Part shown: positions 17,480 to 26,710 of the stretch, piece after piece | Layout of the letters: each line of letters begins with the position of its first letter | How positions within the stretch are numbered: the first letter of the stretch is position 1 | IMG/VR virus record: IMGVR_UViG_3300032086_004020 | Span: 25,852 to 89,851 of that record | Direction: 5' to 3' (one strand) | DNA from: a virus | DNA length: 64,000 nt | Position numbers and translations under genes: made by a program | Notes under the pieces: model-generated | The model's database searches: none | The model's input: only the letters and a program-made list of their open reading frames with translations | Told to the model about the DNA's origin: nothing

Positions 17480-18440
17480 TTTGTTCCTGTATCCATTTAT
17501 ATGTCTTCTCTAATCCATTATAAAGTGTCATAGAGGGTTGCCAACCTAATTCTTTTTGTAAAAGTCTATTATCAGAATTTCTACCATTAACACCCACGGG
17601 ACCATCTACATTTTTGTATTTAACATTCTTGCCAGACAATTTAATAATCATTTCTGCAAACTGATTGATGCTCACCATTTCTTCACTACCAATATTAACT
17701 GGTCCAGCAAAATCTGATCGTGTTAATCTTAATGTGCCTTCTATACACTCATCAATATATAGGAATGATCTTGTTTGCTTACCCGTTCCCCAAATTTCAA
17801 TAGTATCTCCTTCTTCTGCCCTAATAACTTTTCTACACAATGCAGCAGGAGCTTTCTCTTTGCCTCCATCCCAAGTGCCTTCTGGCCCAAAGATATTATG
17901 ATACCTAGCTATGCTTACGTCTAATCCATGATTTCTTTGTAATGCTAAATAAAATCTTTCACTAAATAGTTTTTCCCATCCATATTCACTATCTGGTGCG
18001 GCTGGATATGCAGAATCTTCGCTACATTTTGGGTTGTCTGGATCTTCTTGATTATATGCTGGATACATGCAGGCACTGCTGCTATAGAACAGCTTACCGA
18101 CTTTTTTGCTAACAGCTATTGAGCCTATATTAAGATTAATTTGTGCAGAATTATGCATGATACCCGCATCGTTCTCTCCAGTGAAAATATATCCTGCTCC
18201 ACCCATATCTGCTGCTAGTTGATAAACTTCGTCAAACACTTCTCCATTAGGTAAAGACATTACTCTTTCAGCATTTCTAAAATTACACAAATCTCCTAGT
18301 GCAAAATCATCAGCTTCTGTTGTAGAGAAATCTGGTATCTTTAGATCCGCACCTCTAACCCAGTATCCATCTGCCTTTAATCTTTTAACAAGATGCGATC
18401 CTATGAATCCACCGGCTCCACACACTAATGCTGTTTTCAT
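17466..18440 (-). CDS. gme: GDP-mannose 3,5-epimerase (GME-like, extended SDR)
   Basis: Converts GDP-mannose to GDP-L-galactose or GDP-L-gulose. Its 324 residues are near-colinear with the plant enzyme: GAGGFIGSHL at residue 8, LAADMGGAGYI, the catalytic SSACMYP region, SEYGWEKL with the Tyr-Lys pair, RYHNIFGPEGTWDGGKEKAP, WGTGKQTRSFLYIDECIEG, and GPVNIGSEEMVSINQFAEM. The match with plant GME is high in these blocks. It overlaps the glycosyltransferase-like genes on both sides (4 and 14 bases). In plants it feeds vitamin C and cell-wall L-galactose; in bacteria and phages it would feed surface polysaccharide. Confidence 0.9.
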   Translation of the reverse strand: MKTALVCGAGGFIGSHLVKRLKADGYWVRGADLKIPDFSTTEADDFALGDLCNFRNAERVMSLPNGEVFDEVYQLAADMGGAGYIFTGENDAGIMHNSAQINLNIGSIAVSKKVGKLFYSSSACMYPAYNQEDPDNPKCSEDSAYPAAPDSEYGWEKLFSERFYLALQRNHGLDVSIARYHNIFGPEGTWDGGKEKAPAALCRKVIRAEEGDTIEIWGTGKQTRSFLYIDECIEGTLRLTRSDFAGPVNIGSEEMVSINQFAEMIIKLSGKNVKYKNVDGPVGVNGRNSDNRLLQKELGWQPSMTLYNGLEKTYKWIQEQNGRT

Positions 18441-19381
18441 CTAGCTTGCCTCTTTTTTTCTATTTCTTTTTGTAACATAGATAAGAATTGATTATTTAAT
18501 TGTCTTATGTTGTCTAGCTGCCAATTAACCACACTTTCGTAGTAATCGATATTTTTTTCTAGCTCTTCTATTTTGTCTTGTACACAAGTTATATTATTAC
18601 AAATCATGTCTGGGTGCAAGAAATGACTATTATCATTAGCGGTTTGTCCTATACACACTGTGTTTAATGAGCTTGCGTCATGGAAAAATTGACCATGTCT
18701 TTGACTAATACATATTGCATATTTAGATTTTGATAAATTGCTATAATATTGTTTCGATTCACCCTCTATAATATTAGTAGGACAATAATATGAAGTATTT
18801 TTTACTGGAGAATTATTGTTGTTTGGCATATCTAACATATATTCGTCTTTATCTCTATTGTCTAAAAAGTACCCATGCTTGTTTGTAACATTAAACATTT
18901 TTTGCATAGCTTCTATATCTCTAGGAAAAGTAAAGAACTTTTCATTAATATGTCTTTGCTGTTGATGATTAATATGTTGCAAAAATACGTCGTAGTCTTG
19001 ACTATATTTAGCATCAAAATGCTCAGCATTAAAATATAAAAATAGAGTATTGGGGTATCTATCAATAATATTTTTTTGTATTATTGCATCTTCTGATATT
19101 ACTACATCATATTGACCAAAATCTACATCATCAATATTCACTGTATTTTGTGTGTGTTGCTTTACGGTGTCGAACAAATGAGAAATCTCTCTCATCCAGG
19201 GCATAGCAATAGTTTCATTAATTATTGCACAGTCCATTTGTAACAATAATATCATTTGCAAAGGATGTCCAGCTTTAGCATAAAATTTTGAAAGTATAAA
19301 TTCTGGACTAACATCATTAAACTTAAATGATGACCACGGGCCACCTATGTGTATTTTTTGCTTAACATACAGACTTTTCAC
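18437..19381 (-). CDS. Possible GT-B glycosyltransferase
   Basis: About 315 residues. I chose a GTG start at 19381, which overlaps the upstream TGA as GTGA; a TTG at 19393 is the alternative. The N-terminus KIHIGGPWSSFKFND and the C-terminal part (ISQRHGQFFHDASSLNTVCIGQ, followed by a helix) resemble the donor half of capsule or spore-coat transferases. The last 60 residues form a coiled coil (KIEELEKNIDYYESVVNW). The family is not certain. Confidence 0.45.
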   Translation of the reverse strand: MKSLYVKQKIHIGGPWSSFKFNDVSPEFILSKFYAKAGHPLQMILLLQMDCAIINETIAMPWMREISHLFDTVKQHTQNTVNIDDVDFGQYDVVISEDAIIQKNIIDRYPNTLFLYFNAEHFDAKYSQDYDVFLQHINHQQQRHINEKFFTFPRDIEAMQKMFNVTNKHGYFLDNRDKDEYMLDMPNNNNSPVKNTSYYCPTNIIEGESKQYYSNLSKSKYAICISQRHGQFFHDASSLNTVCIGQTANDNSHFLHPDMICNNITCVQDKIEELEKNIDYYESVVNWQLDNIRQLNNQFLSMLQKEIEKKRQAR

Positions 19382-20583
19382 AACATGCCCCAAGGATCAA
19401 CGACTTTTTTATTATAAAAATTTAATCCAGCAAATCTTTTATCTGGATGCATAATTATTATGCAATCACTTTTATTAATTAGGTCTTCTGGCGTTTGTTC
19501 CATAAAAATATTTAAATTTTCAGATGTTTGCACTATGTAATCAAATACCCGCACTTGTTTTTGTATTCTTTTTAGAAGTGATACAGATGGCGACCCTATG
19601 GTAACTGGTGAGTCAGGTTTAAAAGATAAACCAAGAATGCCTATGTTTTGATATTTATCACACTCTTTAGCTATACTATTTAAAACCATATCGTTAACTT
19701 CTTGTGCAAATATTAGATTTTTAGCTATATGATTCCTGTCTTTAGCGAATTTTACAAAAGCGGTGGCATCTCTGGGAAAACAGGTACCTCCATATGGAGC
19801 ACCCGCGCCAAAAAACTTATTACCAATTCTTTGGTCCATACCTACAACATTAGTAATATTATGGACATTGACATTTGGCAAGCCTTTACAAAGCTCTCCT
19901 AAAAAATTAGCAAAAGTAATTTTACTTACTATATATGCATTTAAAGCAACCTTAGCTATTTCAGTTTCTTCTAAGGTTAAAGATTCATGACTACAATTGT
20001 TTTGGTGCATTTTAGACCAAACTTTATGTACAGTTTCTAAATCTCTAACATTATTAGATCCGACTAGGAAAAAGTCTGGATTTTTAAAATCTTTAATAAC
20101 GCTGCCTAATTTTACAAAATCAGGTACATACGCAAAGCCAAAATCATCCTCAAATTTTTTACCAGAAATTTTCTCTATGTCAGATATTAATTTTTTAATA
20201 CTACCAGGTAAAACAGTTGAAGATAGAACTATGGTATGATACGGCTTTTCTATCTTTTTCAAGTTTACAGCTATATCAGACATAGCAGCTTCTACAAAAT
20301 CAGCAGCATAGCCATCATCTCCCAACTGTGTATTAACTAAAATTATAGATACGTCTGTCTCTTTAATTGCCTGTTCATATGAGTCTGTAAATTTTAAAAA
20401 TCTATGCTTGCAGCTATTAAACAATTCTTCAAGACCCGGTTCATAAAATGGAAGCTGTCCATTTTTTAAACTATCTAATATATATTCGTTTTTATCAACA
20501 GCAACTATACTATTCCCTATTTCTGCTAAACAGCTTGCCAAAGGTAGTCCTAGTTTTCCCAAACCTATAAAACTTATATTCAT
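19378..20583 (-). CDS. UDP-glucose/GDP-mannose dehydrogenase family enzyme
   Basis: Oxidises C6 of a nucleotide sugar to the uronic acid using NAD. The 401-residue protein shows the NAD-binding motif FIGLGKLGLPLASCLAEIG near residue 4, ILSSTVLPGS-type middle region, PYGGTCFPRDATAF with the catalytic Cys, and GILGLSFKPDSPVTIGSPS near the C-terminus. These are the hallmarks of the family; whether the sugar is UDP-glucose, GDP-mannose or an N-acetyl sugar cannot be told. It overlaps the aminotransferase gene upstream by 4 bases. It would give a negatively charged sugar for the glycan encoded here. Confidence 0.88.
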   Translation of the reverse strand: MNISFIGLGKLGLPLASCLAEIGNSIVAVDKNEYILDSLKNGQLPFYEPGLEELFNSCKHRFLKFTDSYEQAIKETDVSIILVNTQLGDDGYAADFVEAAMSDIAVNLKKIEKPYHTIVLSSTVLPGSIKKLISDIEKISGKKFEDDFGFAYVPDFVKLGSVIKDFKNPDFFLVGSNNVRDLETVHKVWSKMHQNNCSHESLTLEETEIAKVALNAYIVSKITFANFLGELCKGLPNVNVHNITNVVGMDQRIGNKFFGAGAPYGGTCFPRDATAFVKFAKDRNHIAKNLIFAQEVNDMVLNSIAKECDKYQNIGILGLSFKPDSPVTIGSPSVSLLKRIQKQVRVFDYIVQTSENLNIFMEQTPEDLINKSDCIIIMHPDKRFAGLNFYNKKVVDPWGML

Positions 20584-21620
20584 TGTAATACCTGTAATAT
20601 TTTTTTGGTTAGATCTAAAGGTCCTATAGATACCCTAAAACAATTTTGCAATCCCTCCAAGTAACTCCTATCTCTGACTAAAATTTTATTTTCTGCTAAA
20701 ACCTTTAGTGTATTTTTAATATTATCGGTTTTAACAATTATAAAGTTTCCGTAACCCTTTAGTGTTTGGTACGATGTGTTTAAATTATCATAAAAATATT
20801 GCTTAGACAATTCCGTTTGCTCAACACATGAGTTCAAATAATCAATATCAGACAATGCAGCTATTCCAGCAAGTTGAGCAATTGAGTTTACACTTTTGCC
20901 ATTTTTAATTTTTTGTAAAGATTTTATATTTTCTTTATTAGATATAATATATCCTAGTCTAAATGAAGCTAAGCCAAATGCCTTAGAGAAAGTTCTTGTC
21001 ACAACAATATTAGAAAATTGTTTTGTTAATTGCACACAACTTGTTTTACAAAACTCATAATAGGCTTCATCTATAATAAATAGAGTATTTGGATTATCTT
21101 TTAGTAAACTTTCAATAACAGATATGGGTATCAAATGTCCAGTTGGATTATTAGGATTAACTATATATACAACATTATGCTTTGAGCATTCTTCAAAGTC
21201 GTATTCATGTTTATCAAAAATATTATTTATTAAAGAGCTTGTGTGGTTGGCTGTATTAATATCAATAAAGGTATCTACCTGAGTATATGATGGTGCATAG
21301 GTCAGAACACTGGTGCTTTCATCTACAAACACAGAAAATATGTCTTTTAAAGCATCGTCAGATCCATTGTATACCTCAATATTTTCTTTTGGAACATCAA
21401 CATACTCAGATATTTTGCTTTTAAGTTGTTGTTGTGTGATATCAGGATATAGTCTAAAATTAATTTGTTTGGTTAAACTGTCAAAAACTTCTGTTACCTT
21501 GGCACTAGGAGCAAACAAAGACTCGTTCCAATCACAAAGAGTCCACGACTTATCTAAAGTAAATCTATTAGATGTAACATATGGTTTAATTGTTGCCAAA
21601 TGTTTATTGTGCTTAATCAT
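20580..21620 (-). CDS. PLP-dependent aminotransferase, HisC-like (fold type I)
   Basis: A 346-residue class I/II aminotransferase closest in pattern to histidinol-phosphate aminotransferase. Visible motifs are VYNGSDDALKDIF, YIVNPNNPTGH, LFIIDEAYYEF, the PLP lysine in RTFSKAFGLASFRLGY, and FRVSIG at the end. No other histidine biosynthesis gene is present. In polysaccharide operons such enzymes modify sugars or small substituents, so a role in glycan decoration is inferred. It overlaps the CapK-like gene upstream by 4 bases. Confidence 0.85.
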   Translation of the reverse strand: MIKHNKHLATIKPYVTSNRFTLDKSWTLCDWNESLFAPSAKVTEVFDSLTKQINFRLYPDITQQQLKSKISEYVDVPKENIEVYNGSDDALKDIFSVFVDESTSVLTYAPSYTQVDTFIDINTANHTSSLINNIFDKHEYDFEECSKHNVVYIVNPNNPTGHLIPISVIESLLKDNPNTLFIIDEAYYEFCKTSCVQLTKQFSNIVVTRTFSKAFGLASFRLGYIISNKENIKSLQKIKNGKSVNSIAQLAGIAALSDIDYLNSCVEQTELSKQYFYDNLNTSYQTLKGYGNFIIVKTDNIKNTLKVLAENKILVRDRSYLEGLQNCFRVSIGPLDLTKKILQVLQ

Positions 21621-22948
21621 TTTTCTGTAAAGATGTTTCTTATTTTACCTGTTTCAGTACTTCTTTTAATTTCATCAACTATTGCAATATTCAGTGGTAG
21701 CGAACCTACTCTGCTAGACATACCTTTTCTAATTTCGGTTTCCGTTTTTTCGCAAAATTTCTCATTCTTAACAATATTCATTGTAAGACTACGGTCTGCT
21801 TTTTGAAAAATTTGGAACATTTTAACACCATCTATCTTATACATCATAGTGTAAAAGTTAACCCCTGGCAATCTACAACCATCTTTAGATATTAGTATAT
21901 CGTCACATCTACCATCTATATCTAACATAGTGTAACATGTGCTTTTGTCATTGTTTATGATTCCTACATCGTTTGTTTTATATCTAAGAAAAGGCATATA
22001 GTAATTATTAAACCCTGTACCAACTATTACATTTTGATCATTTTCTTGCACAAATTCAGTAATACCATATTCAAAATTTTCATAATAGTGGTCCGACTCA
22101 CTAGTTTGATGATGAAACACAACTTTTTCTTGTAGTCCATAGTGCGCTTTGGGTTTGATGCCAAAAGCCTTATATATTTTGTTAGACCATTCTTCTAACA
22201 TTTTTTCTGAGGCTACATGTATTTGCGATATGTTTAATGATAAATTATGGTCTTCACATAAACATGCTAGTATGTAAATGCTAGACGGATACCCAACCAG
22301 TGTGTGATAATTTCCTGCATTTATTTTTTTTACATAATCATGTACAGTCTTATCATTAACATGATATGCTGACATGTATAGTCTTCTTAATTCATAGTCA
22401 TAATTCCATAACATATTTTCTTTAGGGGGCACAAATCTACGCAGCCAAACACTAGGCTTGTCGTACATTGTTGCTCCATGGTCATTAAAAGCCCTTAGTA
22501 CAAAAGCGGCTTCTTTTTTGTATAAATCATCAGTGCCATAAAAAATTAATTTTTTACCTGTTGATCCACTAGTTCTAAATTCAAAACATTTTTGTCCAAT
22601 CATATTAGAAGCAATAAGATCTTTTGTATTATCTCTAATAATATCTTTTGTAAGTATTGGCAGTAAAGAGATATCAGAAGCAGATTTGAATGATTGTGGA
22701 CAAAGCCCACGGTCTAACATCACATTTTTATAGTAAGGCACATTATTGTAGCAGTGTGTAATGAGTTTCTTGAACTCTAAATATTGATAGTCTAATAATT
22801 GTTGTTTGTTCCATGTTCTAGATGTCATTAAGTTTTGAAAAGTTTCTACAAAAATCTTACCATACCTACGATTGAAAGGCACGCAATTGTAGTATGCTCT
22901 TTTTAGAAAACCAGGACAAACTTTAATTATTTTGTTTACACTACCCAT
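21617..22948 (-). CDS. Adenylate-forming enzyme, CapK/PaaK family
   Basis: About 443 residues. The family activates carboxylic acids with ATP, and CapK members occur in capsule operons. The AMP-binding signature is EFRTSGSTGKKLIFYG, preceded by LLPILTKDIIRDNTKDLI and followed by PFLRYKTNDVGI and IDGRCDDILISKDG, as in phenylacetate-CoA ligases. I chose the ATG at 22948, which overlaps the upstream HAD gene by 8 bases; the longer frame to 22987 would overlap more. It probably supplies an acyl or amino-acid group for the glycan. Confidence 0.8.
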   Translation of the reverse strand: MGSVNKIIKVCPGFLKRAYYNCVPFNRRYGKIFVETFQNLMTSRTWNKQQLLDYQYLEFKKLITHCYNNVPYYKNVMLDRGLCPQSFKSASDISLLPILTKDIIRDNTKDLIASNMIGQKCFEFRTSGSTGKKLIFYGTDDLYKKEAAFVLRAFNDHGATMYDKPSVWLRRFVPPKENMLWNYDYELRRLYMSAYHVNDKTVHDYVKKINAGNYHTLVGYPSSIYILACLCEDHNLSLNISQIHVASEKMLEEWSNKIYKAFGIKPKAHYGLQEKVVFHHQTSESDHYYENFEYGITEFVQENDQNVIVGTGFNNYYMPFLRYKTNDVGIINNDKSTCYTMLDIDGRCDDILISKDGCRLPGVNFYTMMYKIDGVKMFQIFQKADRSLTMNIVKNEKFCEKTETEIRKGMSSRVGSLPLNIAIVDEIKRSTETGKIRNIFTEK

Positions 22949-23279
22949 TATGAAAAAAGTCTTCGCTGTTAATAGCTTTGTCGTCAATATAATAATCTGC
23001 CATATACTTTACTCCACTTCTCAGGTGATCAAATTTTAATCCCCAATCTTTTAGTTGATTTAACGTTTTAAAAAACCAAGACCTACCTGAATTATTACCT
23101 CTGGCTGTTTCAATGATGATTATATGTCCCTCATCATGTAATTCGTTAATTTTATTAATTCTGTCAGATATAGGCTTAGAATCAAAATACTGCGGACCAC
23201 TCTTACCGTCTGGGCCCACACCCATTTCAGTTCTACATAACGTGTCGTCTAAATCTACTACATAAATTAATCTTTTCAT
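22941..23279 (-). CDS. HAD-superfamily hydrolase (small phosphatase)
   Basis: A 112-residue compact HAD phosphatase. Motif I is YVVDLDDTLC near residue 6, motif II is IIIIETARG near residue 55, and motif III-IV is MADYYIDDKA near residue 94. This size and pattern matches the small capsule-biosynthesis type phosphatases that act on sugar or glycerol phosphates. It overlaps the next glycosyltransferase gene by one base (23279) and CapK by 8 bases. Confidence 0.8.
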   Translation of the reverse strand: MKRLIYVVDLDDTLCRTEMGVGPDGKSGPQYFDSKPISDRINKINELHDEGHIIIIETARGNNSGRSWFFKTLNQLKDWGLKFDHLRSGVKYMADYYIDDKAINSEDFFHNG

Positions 23280-24058
23280 TATAAAGGTGCTTTTACATTT
23301 ACTCCTGGAAAATTTGGAATTACATGCGTTGATTGATTAAATTTTCGCATAGCTTCTACCAAAAGTCTTTCATTTTCTCTAAACTGTGGCCAGAATGAAG
23401 GTCTAGAACTTTTGTAAGGGCCTCTAACGTCTCCACCTTCTTCGTGATGTAAAGCATAAATATTTTCACTACAATCTATACTATCATAGCCTATTTGTCT
23501 TGGAAGCCATAACATACACCTATCAAAAGATCCTCTAGCTATTAAGAAATTTGGAAAGAAATTTTTAGAATTTAAATTTAAATATACGTCTTTGTGAAAA
23601 CAAAAATAGTCACAATGTTCTGTGTTTCTGAATGGCAGGTCACCAGCAATTTCCATGATTTGCTCATCAGACAAATTATTAATATCTAAATCACAATAAT
23701 CTACCCAATCTCTTCTTTTGCCTACCATTTGAAAGGGCTTATCATATTTATCTTTTATATGCTTAAAAGTTTCACAAAAATCTGATAAAAATATTATATC
23801 GCTATTTACATAGCAAAGATATTGATTATCGGTTTTATCTATAGCATCTAGGAAAAGATCTTTGATTGAAGGTGGATCTAAAGGCTTGAGTTCTTTAGGA
23901 TATTTTCTAGCAACAACTTTAGGATGTTCTAAAATCTGACTAGTTTCTAAAGACGTATACACTACAATTTCATGGACGCAATCTAGTTTTGTCCATGATA
24001 GTAGTGAGTTTTTTTCTCTATACAAGAATTGTTCTAGAGTAGTAAAGAATGTTATCAT
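23279..24058 (-). CDS. Glycosyltransferase-like protein (GT-A)
   Basis: A 259-residue protein. The segment YLCYVNSDIIFLSDF near residue 95 is a typical GT-A metal motif region, and FFTTLEQFLYREKNSLLSWTKL resembles the opening of a glycosyltransferase. FRNTEHCDYFCFHKDVY and SFDRCMLWLPRQIGYD follow as in sugar-binding halves. It overlaps the next GT gene in an ATGA arrangement. No membrane segment. Acceptor and donor unknown. Confidence 0.6.
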   Translation of the reverse strand: MITFFTTLEQFLYREKNSLLSWTKLDCVHEIVVYTSLETSQILEHPKVVARKYPKELKPLDPPSIKDLFLDAIDKTDNQYLCYVNSDIIFLSDFCETFKHIKDKYDKPFQMVGKRRDWVDYCDLDINNLSDEQIMEIAGDLPFRNTEHCDYFCFHKDVYLNLNSKNFFPNFLIARGSFDRCMLWLPRQIGYDSIDCSENIYALHHEEGGDVRGPYKSSRPSFWPQFRENERLLVEAMRKFNQSTHVIPNFPGVNVKAPL

Positions 24059-24945
24059 TTTAAAAACTTAGCTTTGCATAATGTCCTAATTTTTTCTTTT
24101 ACGCCATCGTCCCATAAAAATTCCTTTACCATTTTATTATATGGCTTATAGTTTTTCCAATTTTGTGCATAGTGGTCTGCGTTGCTATGCTCTCCCCATT
24201 CTCCAATATACTGTGCATTCATAGTAAAGGTGGATATTTTAATAAAATTATTTAAGGCTAGAAAACCACTCATAACACTATCTTGACTAGTTACTACTTT
24301 GGTTGGGTCCATGCCATATTGTTCACAGTATCCCAATATTTGTTGATGCGGCCTACCCCTATAGTCATCTGGTAGCATAGCATAGTAACCTTCCATAAAA
24401 GGAGCCACAACATCATATGCTCTTTTAAAAAACCCATATCCCCAAATATGCTCCATTTGCATAAATTTGTTATTATTTCTCTCTTGCTGTTTATCCCAAT
24501 CGTCGTATCTTGTAAGATAGTCACAATACTTAAAAACATCTGTGTGTCTATGAATTTCACCAAAACAACTCACCATACTGACGTCTTTATCATCCTGGAA
24601 TTTATCCATTAATAAATTTAACTGTTCTAGATAATAGTCATTTAATACTATATCGTCTTCTATAAATATAGCAGAATCTGCTCTATCAAAAATAAATTCT
24701 CTTGCTCTTTTTTGATTAAAAGCAACGCCTAAGTTGCATTCACTAGCAAAGACTTTGGATTTAGGAAAATGCTTACTAAAAACATCTACACTGTTTTTTA
24801 CTTTGGGCTTATCATCCGTTAGTATTCTTGCACCATCTTGAAACAAAAAAACCTCAGCGTCCTTGACTTGAGGCTTTAATGCTTGCAATACTTTATCTAA
24901 ATAATCTGGACGATTATACGCATATACTACTATTGGTCTTGACAT
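24055..24945 (-). CDS. GT2-like glycosyltransferase
   Basis: A 296-residue protein with a GT-A start: PIVVYAYNRPDYLDKVLQAL, VFLFQDG near residue 33, and an FIEDDIVLNDYYLEQL metal motif region near residue 94. The later part has MEHIWGYGFFKRAYD, a W-rich acceptor-side block, and MNAQYIGEWGEHSNAD. It lies upstream of the 23279 GT gene and 25 bases from the GlsB-like membrane gene, at an apparent sub-operon boundary. Confidence 0.75.
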   Translation of the reverse strand: MSRPIVVYAYNRPDYLDKVLQALKPQVKDAEVFLFQDGARILTDDKPKVKNSVDVFSKHFPKSKVFASECNLGVAFNQKRAREFIFDRADSAIFIEDDIVLNDYYLEQLNLLMDKFQDDKDVSMVSCFGEIHRHTDVFKYCDYLTRYDDWDKQQERNNNKFMQMEHIWGYGFFKRAYDVVAPFMEGYYAMLPDDYRGRPHQQILGYCEQYGMDPTKVVTSQDSVMSGFLALNNFIKISTFTMNAQYIGEWGEHSNADHYAQNWKNYKPYNKMVKEFLWDDGVKEKIRTLCKAKFLK

Positions 24946-24970
24946 TATAATCCTAGATACTGTAGTGAAG

Positions 24971-25219
24971 TTAACTCTTGGTTAGTTTATTATAAACTAA
25001 AAGAGCAACCACGCCACCACCAATTCCCATAAAAATTCCCGCAGGCTCTAACGCACTATAAAACCCTAATAAATAAGATGCTGCTCCGCCGCAATACGAT
25101 CCAGCAACACCAAGGGCTACGGTTTGAAAAAACCCTAATTTTTCTTCACCAGGAACTATACTCTTAGCAATAGACCCTACAAAAATACCATATACGCACC
25201 ATATTAATAAACTAAACAT
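24971..25219 (-). CDS. GlsB/YeaQ/YmgE-type small membrane protein
   Basis: An 82-residue, three-helix membrane protein matching the transglycosylase-associated (GlsB/YeaQ/YmgE) family: YGIFVGSIAKSIVPGEEKLG, then FFQTVALGVAGSYCGGAASYLLG, and GIFMGIGGGVVALLVYNKL. The family is named for an association with stress or envelope functions, not for known catalysis. It overlaps the next gene by 8 bases and begins the small membrane protein cluster. Confidence 0.7.
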   Translation of the reverse strand: MFSLLIWCVYGIFVGSIAKSIVPGEEKLGFFQTVALGVAGSYCGGAASYLLGFYSALEPAGIFMGIGGGVVALLVYNKLTKS

Positions 25220-25598
25220 TACTTACCTCTATTAAAGAATGAACTTGTTCGTGACTCAAATCGCTTGCAGCATCCAATATTTTCTCACACAAAACACTTC
25301 CATGTTTTTTATATTCTTCCCTTGGCATATTTTTCCGTAATATTTTTTTAAGACGCATTTTGGTATACCATCCACGCCTTACGCTTAATGTTTTAATATG
25401 ACTAGCATAAGCAGTACATTTTTGTTCAGTACTAGTCAGCATTTTGAGTTCTGTTTTATTACAGTCTTGTATGACTCTGATCAAAGTAAGAAATACCCCA
25501 ATCAACATAATAACAACTATGACACTACCAAAGTTAGCCTTCGGATCTATGTCAGAATCTATAGCAATTTTTTCTGCAATTTTTTCTAATTCATTCAT
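25212..25598 (-). CDS. Small membrane protein, one TM segment
   Basis: Unrecognised 128-residue protein. A single hydrophobic segment at about residues 24-42 (GSVIVVIMLIGVFLTLIRVI) divides a short N-terminus from a basic C-terminal domain rich in Arg and Lys (RRGWYTKMRLKKILRKN). It overlaps the GlsB-like gene by 8 bases. It could be a lysis-timing or envelope protein; no known family seen. Confidence 0.55.
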   Translation of the reverse strand: MNELEKIAEKIAIDSDIDPKANFGSVIVVIMLIGVFLTLIRVIQDCNKTELKMLTSTEQKCTAYASHIKTLSVRRGWYTKMRLKKILRKNMPREEYKKHGSVLCEKILDAASDLSHEQVHSLIEVSNV

Positions 25599-25602
25599 GA
25601 TA

Positions 25603-25875
25603 TTACTTCGGCCTTATGTTAATATAAAATTTACCATCCCTGGCGCCAGTTTTTAAAATACCATCCGATGTTATTTGTGCTTTAGCTTCAACTGGCGGAC
25701 CTCCGCCTATGACTGTAGGAGGATACCCAGCAGTATTCGTTCCAAAAACAGGGTTGTACCCTGCAGTATTGTACGCTGCAGTATTATACCCTGCAGTACT
25801 ATACACTATATTGTCGTCAATATTATTTATAGTCGTTTGTAAAATTTTGTTGAATAGTTCTTTATTACTCATCAT
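25603..25875 (-). CDS. Small protein with YNTAG repeats; shares N-terminus with 39740-41458
   Basis: A 90-residue protein with tandem five-residue repeats (STAGYNTAAYNTAGYN), encoded by four near-identical 15-base units around 25750-25805. The first 30 residues (SNKELFNKILQ, DDNIVY) clearly match the start of the much longer protein at 39740-41458 (SNKEIYNKILE, DDNIVF), and that one also has a KYNTASYGP motif. A short targeting or assembly module is therefore shared. The start can be either of two adjacent ATGs and overlaps the GT stop by 11 bases. Role unknown. Confidence 0.6.
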   Translation of the reverse strand: MMSNKELFNKILQTTINNIDDNIVYSTAGYNTAAYNTAGYNPVFGTNTAGYPPTVIGGGPPVEAKAQITSDGILKTGARDGKFYINIRPK

Positions 25876-26710
25876 CTTTTCTGTCTATAAAATATTGAGC
25901 TATGTCCTGTTTAAACTCTGGCTTGTTGGGCAGCAACTCTATAAGACCATCTGTAATTTTTATGTCTGTATATGGGTCATATTTGTGATTCTGTAGTATT
26001 TTGTTCTTTTCCCAATACTGTCTATTGTCAGTATTCCCATGATACAAATGCTCTACACTCCCTTTAATACACCCAATTTGACCGTTGACGTTTTCATTAT
26101 TGCTTAAGGCCCATAATAGGTATTTACGCCTCATTCTTGGAGGCAGAACCAATACTTGCTGATGGTCCCACAGTCCCAACCAAGCTATTAGCTGTAAAGC
26201 GTCATTGTTCCCCAACACATCGCAATCAAACAATCCACCATCTATCACATTTTTTCTCATAGCCCAACTAAAACCTATAGCTGGCCAATCTTGTTTCTTT
26301 GTATTAAGGTAGTCTCTAGCAAAAGAAATGTTATTATGTGTGCTGTTTTCTGATTTCTCATAAACGCTTTCAAAACATTGTGCAACAGGGTAACGATTTA
26401 AAGTTTTATCTATGTCTTTTAGTATATCTTTATTATTAAAGATAATGTCACAGTCCACCCAAACCACAATATCTGTACTATTTGGAAGACTATCAATTAA
26501 TATATTTAGAAGTCTTTCTTTTTGCCAGACTATATTAGAAGTTGTTCCTTTTAGCTTTATGCTGTCTTCTATAAAAAAATCTTGATCATCAATGGTGAGT
26601 TCTGCTGTATGAATTTTATATGGAAAATGTCTACGAAACTCTATATAGTTATTCTTAATCCTATTAGAGTTTGTAAAATTGAAGTACGAAGTTATAAATG
26701 ATATACTCAC
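25865..26710 (-). CDS. GT-A glycosyltransferase, paralogue B
   Basis: A 281-residue paralogue of the genes at 13636 and 27345. It keeps SYFNF at the start, WQKERLLNIL, VWVDCDIIF with the metal motif DCD, FSWAMRKN, GNNDALQLIAWLG and VEHLYHG near the end. It is 4 bases overlapped with the methyltransferase upstream (26707-26710). The three copies suggest repeated duplication within the island with divergence of donor or acceptor. Confidence 0.75.
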   Translation of the reverse strand: MSISFITSYFNFTNSNRIKNNYIEFRRHFPYKIHTAELTIDDQDFFIEDSIKLKGTTSNIVWQKERLLNILIDSLPNSTDIVVWVDCDIIFNNKDILKDIDKTLNRYPVAQCFESVYEKSENSTHNNISFARDYLNTKKQDWPAIGFSWAMRKNVIDGGLFDCDVLGNNDALQLIAWLGLWDHQQVLVLPPRMRRKYLLWALSNNENVNGQIGCIKGSVEHLYHGNTDNRQYWEKNKILQNHKYDPYTDIKITDGLIELLPNKPEFKQDIAQYFIDRKDDE

